Shown here in pieces: positions 12,164 to 24,039 of a stretch of DNA of 64,000 nucleotides. The notes beneath the pieces are model-generated. The model was not told the DNA's origin. It saw nothing but the letters and a program-made list of their open reading frames with translations, and did not search any database. Position numbers and translations under genes: made by a program. The stretch lies in assembly GCA_951230915.1 (NCBI GenBank), contig OX579637.1, forward strand, positions 1,984,001-2,048,000, read 5' to 3'. Numbering within the stretch: the stretch's first letter is position 1; the number at the start of each line of letters is the position of its first letter. Source of the stretch: Antitrichia curtipendula. Its lineage: Eukaryota > Streptophyta > Bryopsida > Hypnales > Leucodontaceae.

Positions 12164-13098
12164 TTGCTTAGGCATAATGGAGAACATGAGTTATTATGAG
12201 ACAAATGTGATTGTGGTATGTGACGACGACACTGTTGACAGGAAGATATGTTAGATTTGCCTTTTTTTATTGATTTAAAATAGAGTTACTAATTTCAAAG
12301 TTAACATTTAGGTCAGAGTTATATTAATTAGATTAGAATTTAAAAACATCATAAGTCTTTCTTAGAGGTTTCCAAAATAGATTACACTTATAAAAAATTA
12401 AAGAACAAGAAAGTTATAAGTGGATGAACTTTAGATGGTAGAATTAGATGAAATTTAGTAAATTCATCCAAAAAAATATTCTAAATTTATATTTATTTAG
12501 GGAATCTTTTGAATATTCCAAAACCAATTTACACTTTCAAACTAATTCATTTTTTGGGGAGTCACAAATAGATGAAGTTTGAACTTGTAAATGGATGAAG
12601 TCTCTTGTCTTTGACTTTTAGTAGGAAAATTTTCAGAATTTAGAAGTAGAATAAGATAGGAAGCTCACATTGAAATTTGAAGAGTTTTTGAATTACTTAG
12701 CTATTAAAATTCAATAGATGAAGTGCGATAGGCTATTTAGTAGGAAAACTTCATCCTCAAATATCTTTGGCTAAGAAGGTCGGAATTTAAAGTATTTTAT
12801 CATTTTCGAAAGGAAAATCTATGCTCTACAAATTAGGTTAGGTTTCTATTTGAATTGAGTTTCATATTAGGAGTCTAGTGCTTGGTTAGGTCATACAATG
12901 TCCTTGAAATTCTAACTTTTAGATATTTTTAGTGATTTAATCTCAAAACTAGGTATAAAACATTACAAATGGAGCTCCATTGCTTGAAAGGCATAAATTG
13001 GACTAGGATTAGACACCCCTAAAGAAATTTGATTAATAAAGTTGCTAGAATCTGTGTGTACGTTTGCTATTCTAGGTATGAAGATGAAAACACCCACA

Positions 13099-14411
13099 TA
13101 AAACCACGGGAATGTTGCTATGTCTTGAAACAATGTACTATGGCAAACGTTTTCTTGTCATGCGTTGATCACTTGATTTGAATTACATCAAGCTTTTTGT
13201 TCTCAAAAGCAATAGGCCGCTTATCTTGCATGAGTATTTTTCCAATAGCAAAGTTGCTTGCATCAATGTGCACTTCAAAGAGTTTCTCATACTCATAAAA
13301 CTTCAAGATTGGTGGGAAAAATGTTTTGCTAGAATTCTTTAATAGACATCTCAGAATCATTTATCCACACTATAGCAAGGTTTATCTTCAACAAGTCAAA
13401 GTAGAGCTTAGCGATTTTTTAGAAGTCACAAATGAACCTTCTAATATATTGACCAATCCTTGAAAGGACCTAACTCCCTTTTGAATTATTGTCTTTTTCT
13501 ACTTTTAAATTGCCTCTACCATTTTTTTGCCCGACTTGATTTCTAACTTTGTCATTACTTGCCTTAAAAACTCCATTTTCATCAAGTCAAACTCATTTTT
13601 TGTCCACATTTGCATAAAACTTATTATCCCTTAGCTTTTGAAGCACCATTTCAAGGTGTCAAGCATGCTCTTCCGTTGTCTTCAAAAACACCAAGATGTC
13701 ATCAATGTACACAATGATAAACTCATCCATTTCGTCATGAAATATCATGTTTACAAATATGGTAAAAGTTGAAGGCGCATTATACAATCCAAATAGCATA
13801 ACCAAAAGCTTATTTTTTTTTAGATCTTCAATAGACGCTAGTAGGATTCAACTCCCCAACAAATGAGTCATAGTTATTTCCAACTCTATTTTCCTACCAT
13901 CCCCATTAGCAACAACCTTCACCTTTGGTCACCGCCAAATGTCCATCTCATATGTACTAAAAAATATATTTCATAGAATGAAGTCTATTCCATCCATTTC
14001 ACATACAAAGAGTTCTTCTACAAAAAAAAATTCTCCATACTTTACTTCTACACTTGTCACAATGCGGCTCATTTGATGAGACTTTTCCTTGGCAAACTTC
14101 TCACTGATGAGCTTCCTTGCCTTGGTCATTTGCAAGCCCAACTCCTCTACTGCTCTCCAACTTACAAACTAATGGGCTGCCTCTGTATCAACCTAAAATG
14201 AAACATCACGTTGGCCAATGGTCCCTTGGACAAATAACAAGCTCAATTTAATTTGGTTCTAATTGCTTTAGCAACAAAGGCCTATGAAGCAAGCGCTTTG
14301 TAAAATGATTGCCCATCACTTGTGGCTTGGTGCAATCTTTAGCCATGTGGACCGCCTCACTATAATTAAAGCAAGTCATTTGGATTGCATTTTCCTTTAG
14401 CTTGGTGTTAC
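13099..14411 (-). pseudogene. Ty3/gypsy gag-pol fragment: zinc knuckle, protease, RT, RNase H
   Basis: On the minus strand the order is as follows. A CCHC-type knuckle comes first (14326-14380, MTCFNYSEAVHMAKDC, with the second Cys changed to Tyr). Next is an aspartic-protease remnant with VDTEAAH (about 14190-14210). Then comes the RT palm with NAPSTF and YIDDILVF (13690-13830). Last is RNase H with FEVHIDASNFAIGKILMQ (about 13210-13280) and HDKKTFAIVHC (13130-13165). The N-terminal half of RT appears deleted. Stops occur throughout. The gene continues at 8268 after the solo LTR and is bounded upstream by the CACTA element at 14412. Confidence 0.8.
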
Positions 14412-15476
14412 CACTACAAGAGAAATGGATGTTTTAAGTATAGTCCTATTATTTATGACCTTTTAGGAGATTTTTAGTAAAAATTAAAGTTCAAGTCTAT
14501 TGAAGTTTTTTGTTTTTTTTATTCTTCCATCAGTTTTTTGGATTTGCCTAATTCTTTGGAATTTTTCTTTTGTTTTCATCAATCTTTGAATGTAGTGAAA
14601 GAATTAGATGTACTATCATATCTTCTTTTTTTTGGATTTCTCTATAAATTATATATTAAATTCTAGTTGTAAAAAAATAGAGCAATATGGTGGAAGAACT
14701 AAATGTATTTTCATGTTCATTCCTTCTTTATAGATCCTTCTAACAACTTCTTTCTATTGCGATTTGGTTGAATGTGTCGTAAGAACTATAAGTACTTCCA
14801 TCTTGAGTGATTGCATTTAGTTTGTTTCTATTATGTTTCAGCTTTGTGTAGTTATGATTTGTTGATGGGGAGGTATTGCGTTAGGTTCTTAGGAAACGAG
14901 TATGAAGATGTCCATTTGAAATATATTCTAAACTTATCTACAGTTTTCTATGTACAAATAAATAGACTCTATCATGTTGGCTAGATAAGTTTGAATTTGT
15001 TACTAGTAAATCATTTTTTAGTCATTGAATGCTAACTAGATAGTCATAAGGTAGTCATATTCTAGTCATTTTCTTAGATATGACTACTCCGAACTACAAA
15101 ATGACTCCAAGTGAACTCCCAGTGACATACTGTTACTTGTATTACTCTTTAAAATGTGAGTCTAGGTCTGGTCTAGAATGCTTATTGTATGTCCTCTTTG
15201 CCCTAATGCAATCTATTGGTTTTCTTAACATGGCAAATCATGTTTGTCCAAGAAGTATTCCTACTCAATTTATGGAATGTAAAACAAACGAACAAACCCT
15301 AAACAAACGAATAAACGAATAAACAAACAAATAAATGAATGACTTGTCTGTAATCATTCATGCCAAATAATTTTGAGTCTCAAATTAGGCTACAATCATT
15401 TTGTTGTCATAAGTGACCTAAATGACAGTTATGCAATTATAAACAATAGTCATTTATAGCCTACTTTCTACTAGTG
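14412..15476. mobile_element. Non-autonomous CACTA-type element
   Basis: The left end is CACTACAAGAGAAA. The right end, read on the other strand, is CACTAGTAGAAAG. Both match the CACTA(C/G)-AGAAA signature of plant CACTA (En/Spm) termini. Subterminal AGTCAT repeats crowd the right end (15040-15460). A frame at 15080-15322 shows nothing recognisable. The 3-bp flanks (TAC and GTA) do not match, so a clean target duplication is not shown. It interrupts the gypsy gag. Confidence 0.55.
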
Positions 15477-15640
15477 GTAGACTGCCTAAGACTTCATGAC
15501 GTGAAGATGTCTTTAAAGGGATGGCCAATCTAAAAGCATTGGATTTTTGGAAGCAACAAAGAGTAGCTCTTCAATCCCAACCAATTGTTAGTCAAGTGAT
15601 TTGTATTTACAAGGCAATCAATTCTATAAACCTCTCGTTA
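15477..15640 (-). pseudogene. Possible gag remnant upstream of the gypsy pol
   Basis: The GC content is higher than in the AT desert that follows, and the position is right for gag sequence continuing the 13099-14411 fragment past the CACTA insertion. No gag motif is readable, so the call rests on position and composition. Confidence 0.25.
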
Positions 15641-16325
15641 TTATTACTAAAATATTCATTCACATATAAAAAATAATTTTCAACAAAGCAAAATATTTCA
15701 TGTGCACAAAGCACTTATATTTTTACACTAATACATCTATTAAAATTTAGGTTATTTATTGTTTGACAAATAAAAAAGATATTATTGTTAATGATTTAAT
15801 TGTTTAGATATTTTTTAATTTATAAATCTTTAAAATTTATTTATTCACTTAAAACTATCTACATTCATTAATAAGTAACTATTTTAATTATTTTATCAAT
15901 TAATATATATTATATCTAATATTCTTTTTAAATAATTTTTATGATTCATCATTTATATTAGAACCTATCTTATAAATAAAAAAACTTAATTATAATCATT
16001 ATGATTTTATTTTATTTTATTTTTATTTTTATTATAATAAATAAATTATTGAATTAAATATTTGTTTTTAAATAAATTTTAATGCATCAGCTATGATTAT
16101 TTTAAACTAATAAATCAATGTTTTGTAATAATTTATTATGTTAATGAATATTTTAATAACTAATAATTTATAGTTTATAATTGATTTAATTATTTTTTAT
16201 AATTTATAATTGTTTTTATTATTGCTAATGTCTTATAAATCTAATATTTTGAAGTTGAAAGTTTTATAATTATATTTTTAATATCTTCTTATTTTGATAA
16301 GTATTTTTAGTAATATTAAATATTT
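15641..16325. other. Extremely AT-rich spacer
   Basis: This is dominated by A/T with short imperfect repeats. No ORF, RNA gene or terminal repeats were seen. Confidence 0.6.
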
Positions 16326-16896
16326 ATTCCTTTTGTCCCAAAATGATCTTCATGTTGGACAAAAAAAATTGGATTAATGCCAAAAAAGACCTTTTTTAAA
16401 CCTTATTTTGTATTGGAAATAGAATTTGGTGCATTTTTAGCATCCTAGAAACCTTTGAGTTTCAGAACCCTTCTCAAAGTGTAGTTTTGTAGGATTGAAA
16501 AGTAAAATTTTGGGCATTTTTAAAGAAGATTAATGGACATTTAGTTGTTGATTGTAAGGTGTCATTTTGTAGATAGTTTGCATGGGCCTAAGATCATATG
16601 TAGACCTTTGCAATATCTTCAAAAGCTTCATCTCCTTCAATTAGACACTACTCAAAGAAATGCAAAAAATATGAATAAATATTCTTGATTGACCCCTACC
16701 AACAATTCATTTGTCTTGTGATTGATGATTGTATGGATGGAAGGAAAATTATTACTCATTGTTGTTGTTTTACTCTTAGATGGCAATTAAAAGCAAATTC
16801 TATCAATTTTCGATTTTACAAAGTACAACAAGAAAATCATTCTGGGACAAAAAATTGAAATCAATGAGAAGATCATTTTGGTATGAAGGGGCTATT
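16326..16896. mobile_element. Tc1/mariner- or Stowaway-like MITE
   Basis: The left arm TTTTGTCCCAAAATGATCTT (16332-16351) is answered in inverted form at 16829-16858 (CAAGAAAATCATTCTGGGAC). A second inverted copy lies at 16868-16891 (GAAGATCATTTTGG followed by TATGAAGGGG). The outer ends are next to TA. TCCC-AAAA-type ends with TA duplications are typical of Stowaway/mariner MITEs. No transposase ORF was seen. Confidence 0.5.
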
Positions 16897-17113
16897 ATTT
16901 ATTTTATTTTTTAAGACTTTTATGATCACTATAATCAATCAATCTATGGTCTATGATCATCCAATATTTTAATGAATATTTATTAAGCACTGCCACTTAA
17001 TGACTTGTAGTTGAAATAGTTAATTTTATGATTTTTATTATAACAAGTATTCTAATACATTCTCATATATATTATGATGTCTACACAAAATTGTTGTTAT
17101 GCCACATATTGTC

Positions 17114-17130
17114 ATATATATATATATATA
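17114..17130. repeat. (AT)n microsatellite
   Basis: An uninterrupted AT run of about 8 units within AT-rich DNA. Confidence 0.9.
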
Positions 17131-17253
17131 CATGCCTTTCTGCTTAACTCCAAACAAAATCTGGAAATAAAATGTTTATTTTTTATAAAAGATTTCATAA
17201 ATTTTATTTAGTATGTATTAAAGTGATATTTCATATGTAATAAGATTTTTTTT

Positions 17254-17839
17254 TTAACCCCTAAAGCCTCGCTTGACCCCTCGGGGGACAATTTGGGTCC
17301 AGGTAGGTTCCTATTGTTTCAATATGAAGTGAATTTTTTTGAGATTTTTTGAGGTTGTGTAGTTTTTCAAGAATTTTATGGATATATAATTTTTGTTTCA
17401 ATTGGATGCCGGATGAAAAAATAATGGCACAATGAGCAAGAAATGGAGATTCTCGGGCAGCCTAAAAAAATTACAAAAAGTCAAAATAATTCTTTTTAAT
17501 TTTATTTCTAAAAGATTATGTTTTTACCTATACATGAAGCTTTGATTCATTCTATTTGGACTAGGGATGAGAAAGTTATGGACAATCTTAGTTTTTCGGG
17601 CAATTTAAGCATTTTCTTGAAAAAAAACTTTTTGTTCAATTTTGAATGCTAATATCTTCCAATCCGTACGGTCAAATTTGATGAAATTTTAACTACATGA
17701 TCTCAGACAAGTTAAGTACAAGAATCTTCGGTTAAATTTCCAAAAAAACAAAAAAATTGGTTTCTTTAAGTGAATACAGCAGAAGTGGTAGTTTTGAGTG
17801 GTTTTTGGCAGAAAACACCCTTGGGGCTTTAGATGTTAA
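17254..17839. mobile_element. TTAA-flanked MITE, copy 2 (piggyBac-like)
   Basis: Flanked by TTAA at 17254-17257 and at 17836-17839. The left end is CCCCTAAAGCCTC and the right end is GGGGCTTTAGATG, an inverted pair. The interior aligns with copy 1 along its length. Differences are mostly point changes and one short duplication that is present only in copy 1 (CGGATGCC repeated near 11705-11740). Confidence 0.75.
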
Positions 17840-18454
17840 TTGTATGTTAACATCAAAATCATATATATAATGCAACACATAATATTATAAAAAATAGAAA
17901 TCTAAATTTATTCTAAAATTTGTAAAACATTGTTTTGATTCTAAAAAAGAAAATGGCAAATATAAAATAAACTATTTAAAACCTCAAATAAAACTTCTAA
18001 TCGATAATCTTTTGAAAAGTCTATATATCTTAAAGATAGTTCAAGTTACTAATAATTCATAATTAAATAATAATTAAAAATATGTAAGCAGTTCAACTTT
18101 AGAATTAGAATGTTTGAACATGGTTGTCTTCAAAATAAATGTATTAAATTTTTTTTGTTAGCACATATAATTTGGCAGAGGATAATTAATTATAGAATAT
18201 TTTTAAACTACTTTACTTTAGACTAGTAGATTAGAATATTTATAATAATTTCTTAAATTCATTTGATTTTTAAATAATTTTGTTCCTTTAATTTTATTAT
18301 ATTTTGAGACAATACTATTATTTTGAAAATATTAAGTAATTATTAAAATAAAATTTGAATGGACTTTAAATTACTCTAATGATATAGTCATTTTTTTTAT
18401 TTTTAAAAGTATTCCGTGATTTCAATATTATAATATTATTTATCATATATGTAG
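17840..18454. other. AT-rich spacer
   Basis: No supported feature. Only low-complexity A/T tracts are visible. Confidence 0.6.
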
Positions 18455-18542
18455 ATATTGTGAGCATACAAATCCAACATTTGCAGTTGGCGAGATTTGG
18501 ACTACGATGTCTTATTTAGGGCCTTTTCTTATTGCAAATCAA
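18455..18542 (+). other. Orphan exon-like island in the AT desert
   Basis: A GC-richer block with a TATATGTAG acceptor in front and a perfect AAG|GTGAGT donor at 18542. From about 18459 it reads CEHTNPTFAVGEIWTTMSYL and on to ANQ without a stop. I do not recognise the peptide. It could be an internal exon of a host gene whose introns form the desert, or a remnant exon of a decayed gene. Confidence 0.35.
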
Positions 18543-20640
18543 GGTGAGTATAGTAAATATGAATTCTATAAATTTTATACTAGTATTTTTATTTTTCATC
18601 TTATAATTTTTGTAATATTTTAAGTTGCAATGAGTGATTTCTAATTTTTTTAGCAAGTTAAGATGTTATATCATACAATTAGTTTGTAATATATAAAAAA
18701 TTAAAACTATTATATGCCATTAAATATTTAAATGATTGATTTTTATTCTCTTACAAATTATATACCATTTAACCAACCTAAAACAAAATTATGCATTGCA
18801 TAGATGTTTGTTGCTTAAAATTATTCATGATGTATTATTTATTACAATAATAATTTGAAACTAATGTTTTTTTAAAGAAAAATATCTTTTTTTTGCTTTT
18901 AAATCTTAATTTACAGAAAAAACATATTTTTAATTAAAATTTAAAATTTTTAAATGAAGATTATAATTTAGAAAATAAATCTAGAAAATCCATTTTTGAT
19001 CTATTTTGGTCTATAGAAACTTAGAACAATAAACTTATAGATGCAAGTAATTTGGTGTTTAATGAAACCAATGCATTTAAATAGAAATCAAAATGTCCTT
19101 GTAATGGAATTCAAGTTCAAGCCCTCTAAGAAGTAAGTACTTTTGATAAAATAATAGAATGATTTTTAATTGAAGTTATATTTGAAAGTATTTTTTTAGG
19201 TCATCCAATTCTTTAAATTTGTCTCAAGAAGTGAAGTAGTTGAATTCAAGAGCCCACAATCTTATAAAGTATTATATATAATATATTTTTTTTATTAGGT
19301 TATATTTATCTGATTGAGTGCATACCAAGTAAATTAAAATTATTTAGCAAACCAATTTTTTTACTCTTCCACGAATTATTTATTAAAAATTCTTGTCAAA
19401 TTGATTATAGTTTATGAAAACATACCTATGCAATTATCATATGAGCTACAAAATATATGCTCAAGTTGATTTGTACTCTAATAAAAAAGAAAGTTGTAAA
19501 TACATGTATTGATTCAATGTCATTTTAGCTAAGTATTTGAAAATTTTAATTAATGAGAGATAATGTACAAAAATATAGATTATATATAGTGTATGTTGAT
19601 TAAAAAATATTCAAGTGTTATAGAAAAATTAGCAAATAGGCAAAATGATTGATGAAAGCCAATGAAAAAAACATCATTTTAGAAATGTCTTTTAAAGAAT
19701 TTTATTGATGATTCTAATAGAAAAGTAGAACATATGAATTTTGTAAGAATAAAAAGTATTATTAGAGTTTCTTTATTGGTAATAGATTTCCAATACATAG
19801 CATAATGAAAGAAGTAATTTTGACTTTGTTGTTGATGCAATTGGACAAAGTAGGTGTCTAGTCAAGTGAAACAAGCATAAACATTATTCATAGTCATAGG
19901 CACACACAATATAATTATAGGCACATTGGTTCACAAAAACTACTATATAAATGTTGTAGTATTAATGTATTTAAAGAAAGAAAATAAGTGTAAAAAACAT
20001 TTTGAATGAAAGAAAATACAATAATGAAGTCATAAAGTTTTGTTGCCTATAATAAATCAAATTTTCTAGCTACAAAATTTTTAATATTGATAAAAAATTA
20101 TTAAAAGAATTCCAAATCAACAATTTTTTATATAAAAATAAACTTTTCTTAATCTATGTTGTGTATAAGATAATATTACACTTACGAGGGTTCTTAAATG
20201 AAACTAAAAGCACTACTATTATGCTATATTTAACTAATTTTGGAATTAAGGAAAAATGTGGACTATATTAAGGTACAATTCATTATGATTGAAATATTTT
20301 AATATCAAATGAAATTGCAATAATGCTGTTAATAAGATCTTTTTTTAATAAAACATGTTTATACAAAAACATGTAGATTGTGTTTGAGTCAATCATGTGC
20401 ATTCATATCCTTACATATCAACATGGGCAAAAGCATATTATTACATAATCCAATAGAGCATTAGGATGAAAGTCGGGCTTAGAAGAAGCTATCATCTTTT
20501 TATGAATATTGAGCTAAGTGATGGTTGTACAAGATGGGTAAGCTAATTGAAAAGATCTCAACCTTTACAATTACTAGCATCTATTGGTGGAAGTAGGGAG
20601 TTCAAAATTCTACGCATCAAGTAATAACGGCACTTACATT
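18543..20640. other. AT-rich desert
   Basis: No ORF, inverted ends or tandem array that I can support. Base composition matches 15641-18454, so it may be intron or very old repeat. Confidence 0.55.
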
Positions 20641-20859
20641 CTTGCTTGCCACTTCAGCAATTCATCTGTCCTTCTCATTACCATGCACCACATCGCTATT
20701 CTTGTGCATTTTTTGGTACAAGTTACTTGCACGACTTAGAATTGTCACATTGGGTGGTTTAGGGTAACAAAGATGGTTTGAACGGATGACCAAATAGCTT
20801 CTACAATTTAGTGATTCAAATTTTGCTAAGTAAGAAAAAAAGTTATCCTAACTTATCTT

Positions 20860-21250
20860 CGTTGCGTGACGTGGCATTCCATGCTAGAGTCCGAGCGCTG
20901 ACGTTATAGGTGGGGACATATGGTGCAGGAGCGGATGTAGTTGTGTAGGTGCAGACACGGATGGGCAAGAACTTCGCAATCATGTGCGCGGATGTAGAGG
21001 TTTGGGCAAAGATGTTGTTGCATGGGTGAAGGTGCAACAGGGCGGGAATGTATAATGCCCGGGTGCAAAATTAAAGGGAGAAATTGGGGACGTGATTGTC
21101 TAGGCACGGACTTAGACTATGGCAAACGTAAATGTCTAGGCGTAGATATCTCTATGAGGACAACTACTTTAATTGTCTAGATGTAGACAAAGTCAGCTTC
21201 AAATGCCGCCTATCTAAGAGCGGCGCAGTCAAGCAAGGATCTATTTCAAC
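20860..21250. repeat. GC-richer block with CGGATG/GGGCA-type short repeats (left flank of the BED element)
   Basis: This carries repeated CACGGATGGGCAA, GCGGATGTAG and GTCTAGGC-ACGGAC words. The word CACGGATGGGCAA recurs at 24174 on the other side of the BED-finger ORF, so the two blocks may be subterminal regions of one element. Clean termini were not found. Confidence 0.4.
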
Positions 21251-21822
21251 CAAGGCATGGGCGTTGTGGCTTGCAATTTTTGGATGTTGAGGTGTTGTCT
21301 TGTTTTAAGTGCTTAAGAGGTCTACATGGTTTAGGAATTAAAATGGATAGTTTTATAATAAGTTGGTTGCAAGATTGTCAATTTAAAATTTAAAAATATA
21401 AAGTGTAGTATTCCTCTATAGTTGACCATTACACTCAACATACAATCATGGATGACAAAAAATAAGTAATATGCCTGCAATTGTCATTACAATAACCAAA
21501 AATACTTATAGATTTCATGCATTGTAATGTAGAATAACAATACAATTAATCTTTACGTCCATGACATGCAAACTGATGCACTAGTTATCTAAAGAACTCC
21601 TTCTCTTTATCTTCAATCTTTCATTTAAGTGCTAAAATTGTCTTTATGATTTGGCTCATCTATTGATGCTACAATTGCATTATTCAAACAACTTAACTTG
21701 CAAACTCCCTAGATAGTGAAACCCACCTAATGAGCATTTCAAATGCACACATCATCATCAACTAGTGTTTCATCGCAATTACGGTCATTGTCATCTTCTT
21801 CACCTTTGCTCCTAGAACCCTC

Positions 21823-22497
21823 TCATTGTCGATGTGATGAGCAATGCCCTTTGACCTCTAAATTCTCATTTAAAAGCTCCATAACTACTCCTCTTTTATG
21901 ATTTCTATTCACTATCTTCTTGTGCTGCTTTGCTATAGGATCCTCAGCATCTAAATTTATAGCTGGGCCCCTAAGACCTTCTGGAATGACCAATGTTGGT
22001 ATTGTCAACATGAATTTGGGAGTGTATATTTTGAGGAATGGCTCTATCACCACACCGAGGCGTCTTGCTTCAATTCCACGGGGAGGATGTTTGGGTGCCG
22101 TTGATGATGATGCTCCACTAGAGTTCCTTCCTCCACGAGAACCATAACATTGCAATCTATATTGACCCACCTCAAATTGGCAAGGGACTTGAGGGAGTCT
22201 ACCACCACTAGTAGTATTAAAAACATTCTACACCGTGACTTGAGCATTCTCCACTGAGCCTAACCCTTCTTCAACATGTCTCAAGGTGGTATTTGAAGTT
22301 CTAGTAGCAAAAGAGGGTGTAGAACGTTGCACCAATGAGCCTTGTCCCCAAATAATGGTAAAGAATGTCATTTGTACGGTAGCAGTGGTACTAAATTGTG
22401 TATAGCGTGGAACGTTGTCCTCTTCCACATGTACACGTAAAGGGTCAAAACACATTGCATCATCATTCATTTCATTTGATGGAATTCTTTTGGCCAT
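21823..22497 (-). pseudogene. Unrecognised mobile-element ORF with one internal stop
   Basis: One frame runs from Met at 22497 to a stop at 21823, with an in-frame stop near 22230. I do not recognise it. It has Ser/Gly-rich and basic stretches (GSRGGRNSSGASSS), a Pro-rich run (FMLTIPTLVIPEG) and a charged C-terminus. It lies downstream of the BED-like exon on the same strand and may be part of the same element. Confidence 0.35.
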
Positions 22498-22554
22498 TGG
22501 TGTATCTCCAATGTTTATACAATGGCGCCTTACTGCAAATCTGTTGCTATTAGC

Positions 22555-22980
22555 CTAGACACTTGCACGTCCCCTGCTACCACCGCCATTATGGTCTGAT
22601 GACTTTCTATTCGGAGTTGTATGGTTCTCCACATTTCCTCTATTTCCATTGTTATGGTCATCTCTATTCTTGCCATTGTTTCCTAGAGGGGGGTGATTGT
22701 TGTTGTTGTCATTGTTGGAGGAAGAATCATCATTGCCACAATGTGTCAATTCAACTTCATTGCTCTCCAAAGGAAAGGGCACTTGGGCAAGCGCAATGCT
22801 TTCATTTAGAAGGAGAAGGGGTAAAGGGTTGCAACGGGGAATGGGACCTCAAGGTCCCCAACAATCACAAGGAATATTGTCATCCACATTTGGTCCATCT
22901 TTGTAGTAGTTCCTTGCTTCTTCAAAGTATTCAATACCTTCCCCCCACAAATTGTAGGATATGCTGGAAGTGCCCAATTC
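22555..22980 (-). pseudogene. Asn/Asp-rich low-complexity coding remnant
   Basis: On the minus strand 22782-22555 reads a strongly Asn/Asp/His-rich stretch (SSSNNDNNNNHPPL). It resembles the linker between DNA-binding and catalytic parts of some transposases. The flanking frames are broken. It probably connects the BED-like exon with the ORF at 21823-22497; that is inference. Confidence 0.3.
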
Positions 22981-23254
22981 ACTTCAATATTGTCATCTTT
23001 CGCATCCTATGCTTGCATTGCATCAAATGTGTAATTTGGTTTGTCCACCAAGAGAAGGCCAAGAGCATCTGGATCAGAATCCTCCGAGTAGATGTTCTCA
23101 TTATACCAACAAATTAGATTGCCCTTTGGTTTTTGATAAAGGATACGATTATTAATATAGATGTATACCAAATATTTTGCCTTTTCTATTACCAAGCAAT
23201 TTCTGCTCTTGTTGTAAACAAAGGAATACTTTAGGTTTGTTTCCAAGATAATTC

Positions 23255-23283
23255 TGTCAAAATTCCTGCGTTTTCTACTAGTG
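23255..23283 (-). mobile_element. CACTA-type terminus identical to the 61613-61764 MITE end
   Basis: The complement reads CACTAGTAGAAAACGCAGG followed by AATTTTGACA. All 29 bases match the terminal repeat of the MITE at 61613-61764. The element extends leftwards, but its other end was not found. Confidence 0.6.
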
Positions 23284-23453
23284 ATCAAACGACACATTTG
23301 CTTCATAGAAAAAATTGGCCTACTTATCATCCAGCTCCTACCTCTTTGCAATATTCACGGCATCATTCATGCATTGTTGATGTAGAGGCCTAGATCTCGT
23401 GGAATGCGATGTAGCAAGATTATTGGATTGGAAAGTAGGTTGAGTTTTTTTGC

Positions 23454-23801
23454 TCAAGTATGCCCCATCTCCACCCCCTCCTCTACTACTTCATTATGAG
23501 TGGATTGGCTTGAACTTGGTGTTGCTAGTCCTCTGCTTGGACCACTAGACACTAACTCTACATCTCGCATGTCTTTAGCATCCATCCGTTGCGGAACAAA
23601 GTTTAGACAATTGGCAAATCTCTCTCGCACATTCTGAAATATGCTAGGACACATCGACTTCTTCAACTTTGGGTTGCACTTGAAGTGCACCAAAGCCCGC
23701 TTGCATTTGTAGCTGAGTGTCTCGCCACAAAACATGCAGCTCACTTTAATCATACACTTTGAGAATTTATACCATGGTTTCCATTCATTTTTTGACTGCA
23801 T
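23454..23801 (-). pseudogene. BED-type zinc-finger exon of a hAT-like transposase
   Basis: The N-terminus reads WKPWYKFSKCMIKVSCMFCG, then a basic helix with HF, then SMCPSIFQNVRERF. This is the W...C-x2-C...H...C layout of BED fingers in plant hAT transposases, although the final His/Cys pairing is not exact. The C-terminus is Ser-rich and acidic. The downstream catalytic domain is not readable. The MITE-like tip at 23255-23283 falls in the same gene region. The call is moderate because only the finger is visible. Confidence 0.5.
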
Positions 23802-24039
23802 GAAGTTGCCATTATGGTTTCAGAAAATAAAAAAACTCTTTGGTGTTTTCTATAGTTTAGTTTTAGCAACAACAATTAGCACTAGTTTTTCTTCTGAGTT
23901 GATTTTGACATCACCTTAGAAGAAAACAAGGGCCGATCTCCATTGGTTAAATTCTACTAAGGAGTTCAAAATAAAGTCTAAGTAAAGAGGCTAGGGTAGA
24001 AAATGTAAGGAGCGCTGCTGGAGCCTACTCTGTTTACAC

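Larger units (their letters stand above)
8269..13098 (+). mobile_element. Giant solo LTR, copy A, inserted in gypsy RNase H
   Basis: The element begins TGTAAGCCC and ends CCCACA. It is flanked by TAAGA (8264-8268) and TAAAA (13099-13103), a one-mismatch 5-bp target duplication. It matches copy B at 29736-34115 over most of its length in the same order. Shared landmarks include a TATATAAGG promoter box (9669) followed by CATTG...ACCCC, a GGTCCCTTCAA segment (9909), and an end segment CATTGCTTG-AAGGC and TTAGACACCC (12980-13016). No internal second LTR and no ORF were found. I therefore read it as a solo LTR and not as a coding-free retroelement. A 600-bp MITE is nested at 11564-12163. Confidence 0.7.

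Noticed and set aside
20843..21107. His/Pro/Ala-rich minus-strand frames
   Set aside because: Produced by short GC-rich words of the subterminal block; no start context or homology.
22563..23117. Plus-strand frame of 184 codons rich in Cys and His
   Set aside because: Antisense to the Asn/Asp-rich transposon remnant; Cys/His content comes from repeated GTTGTTG/CATTG codons.
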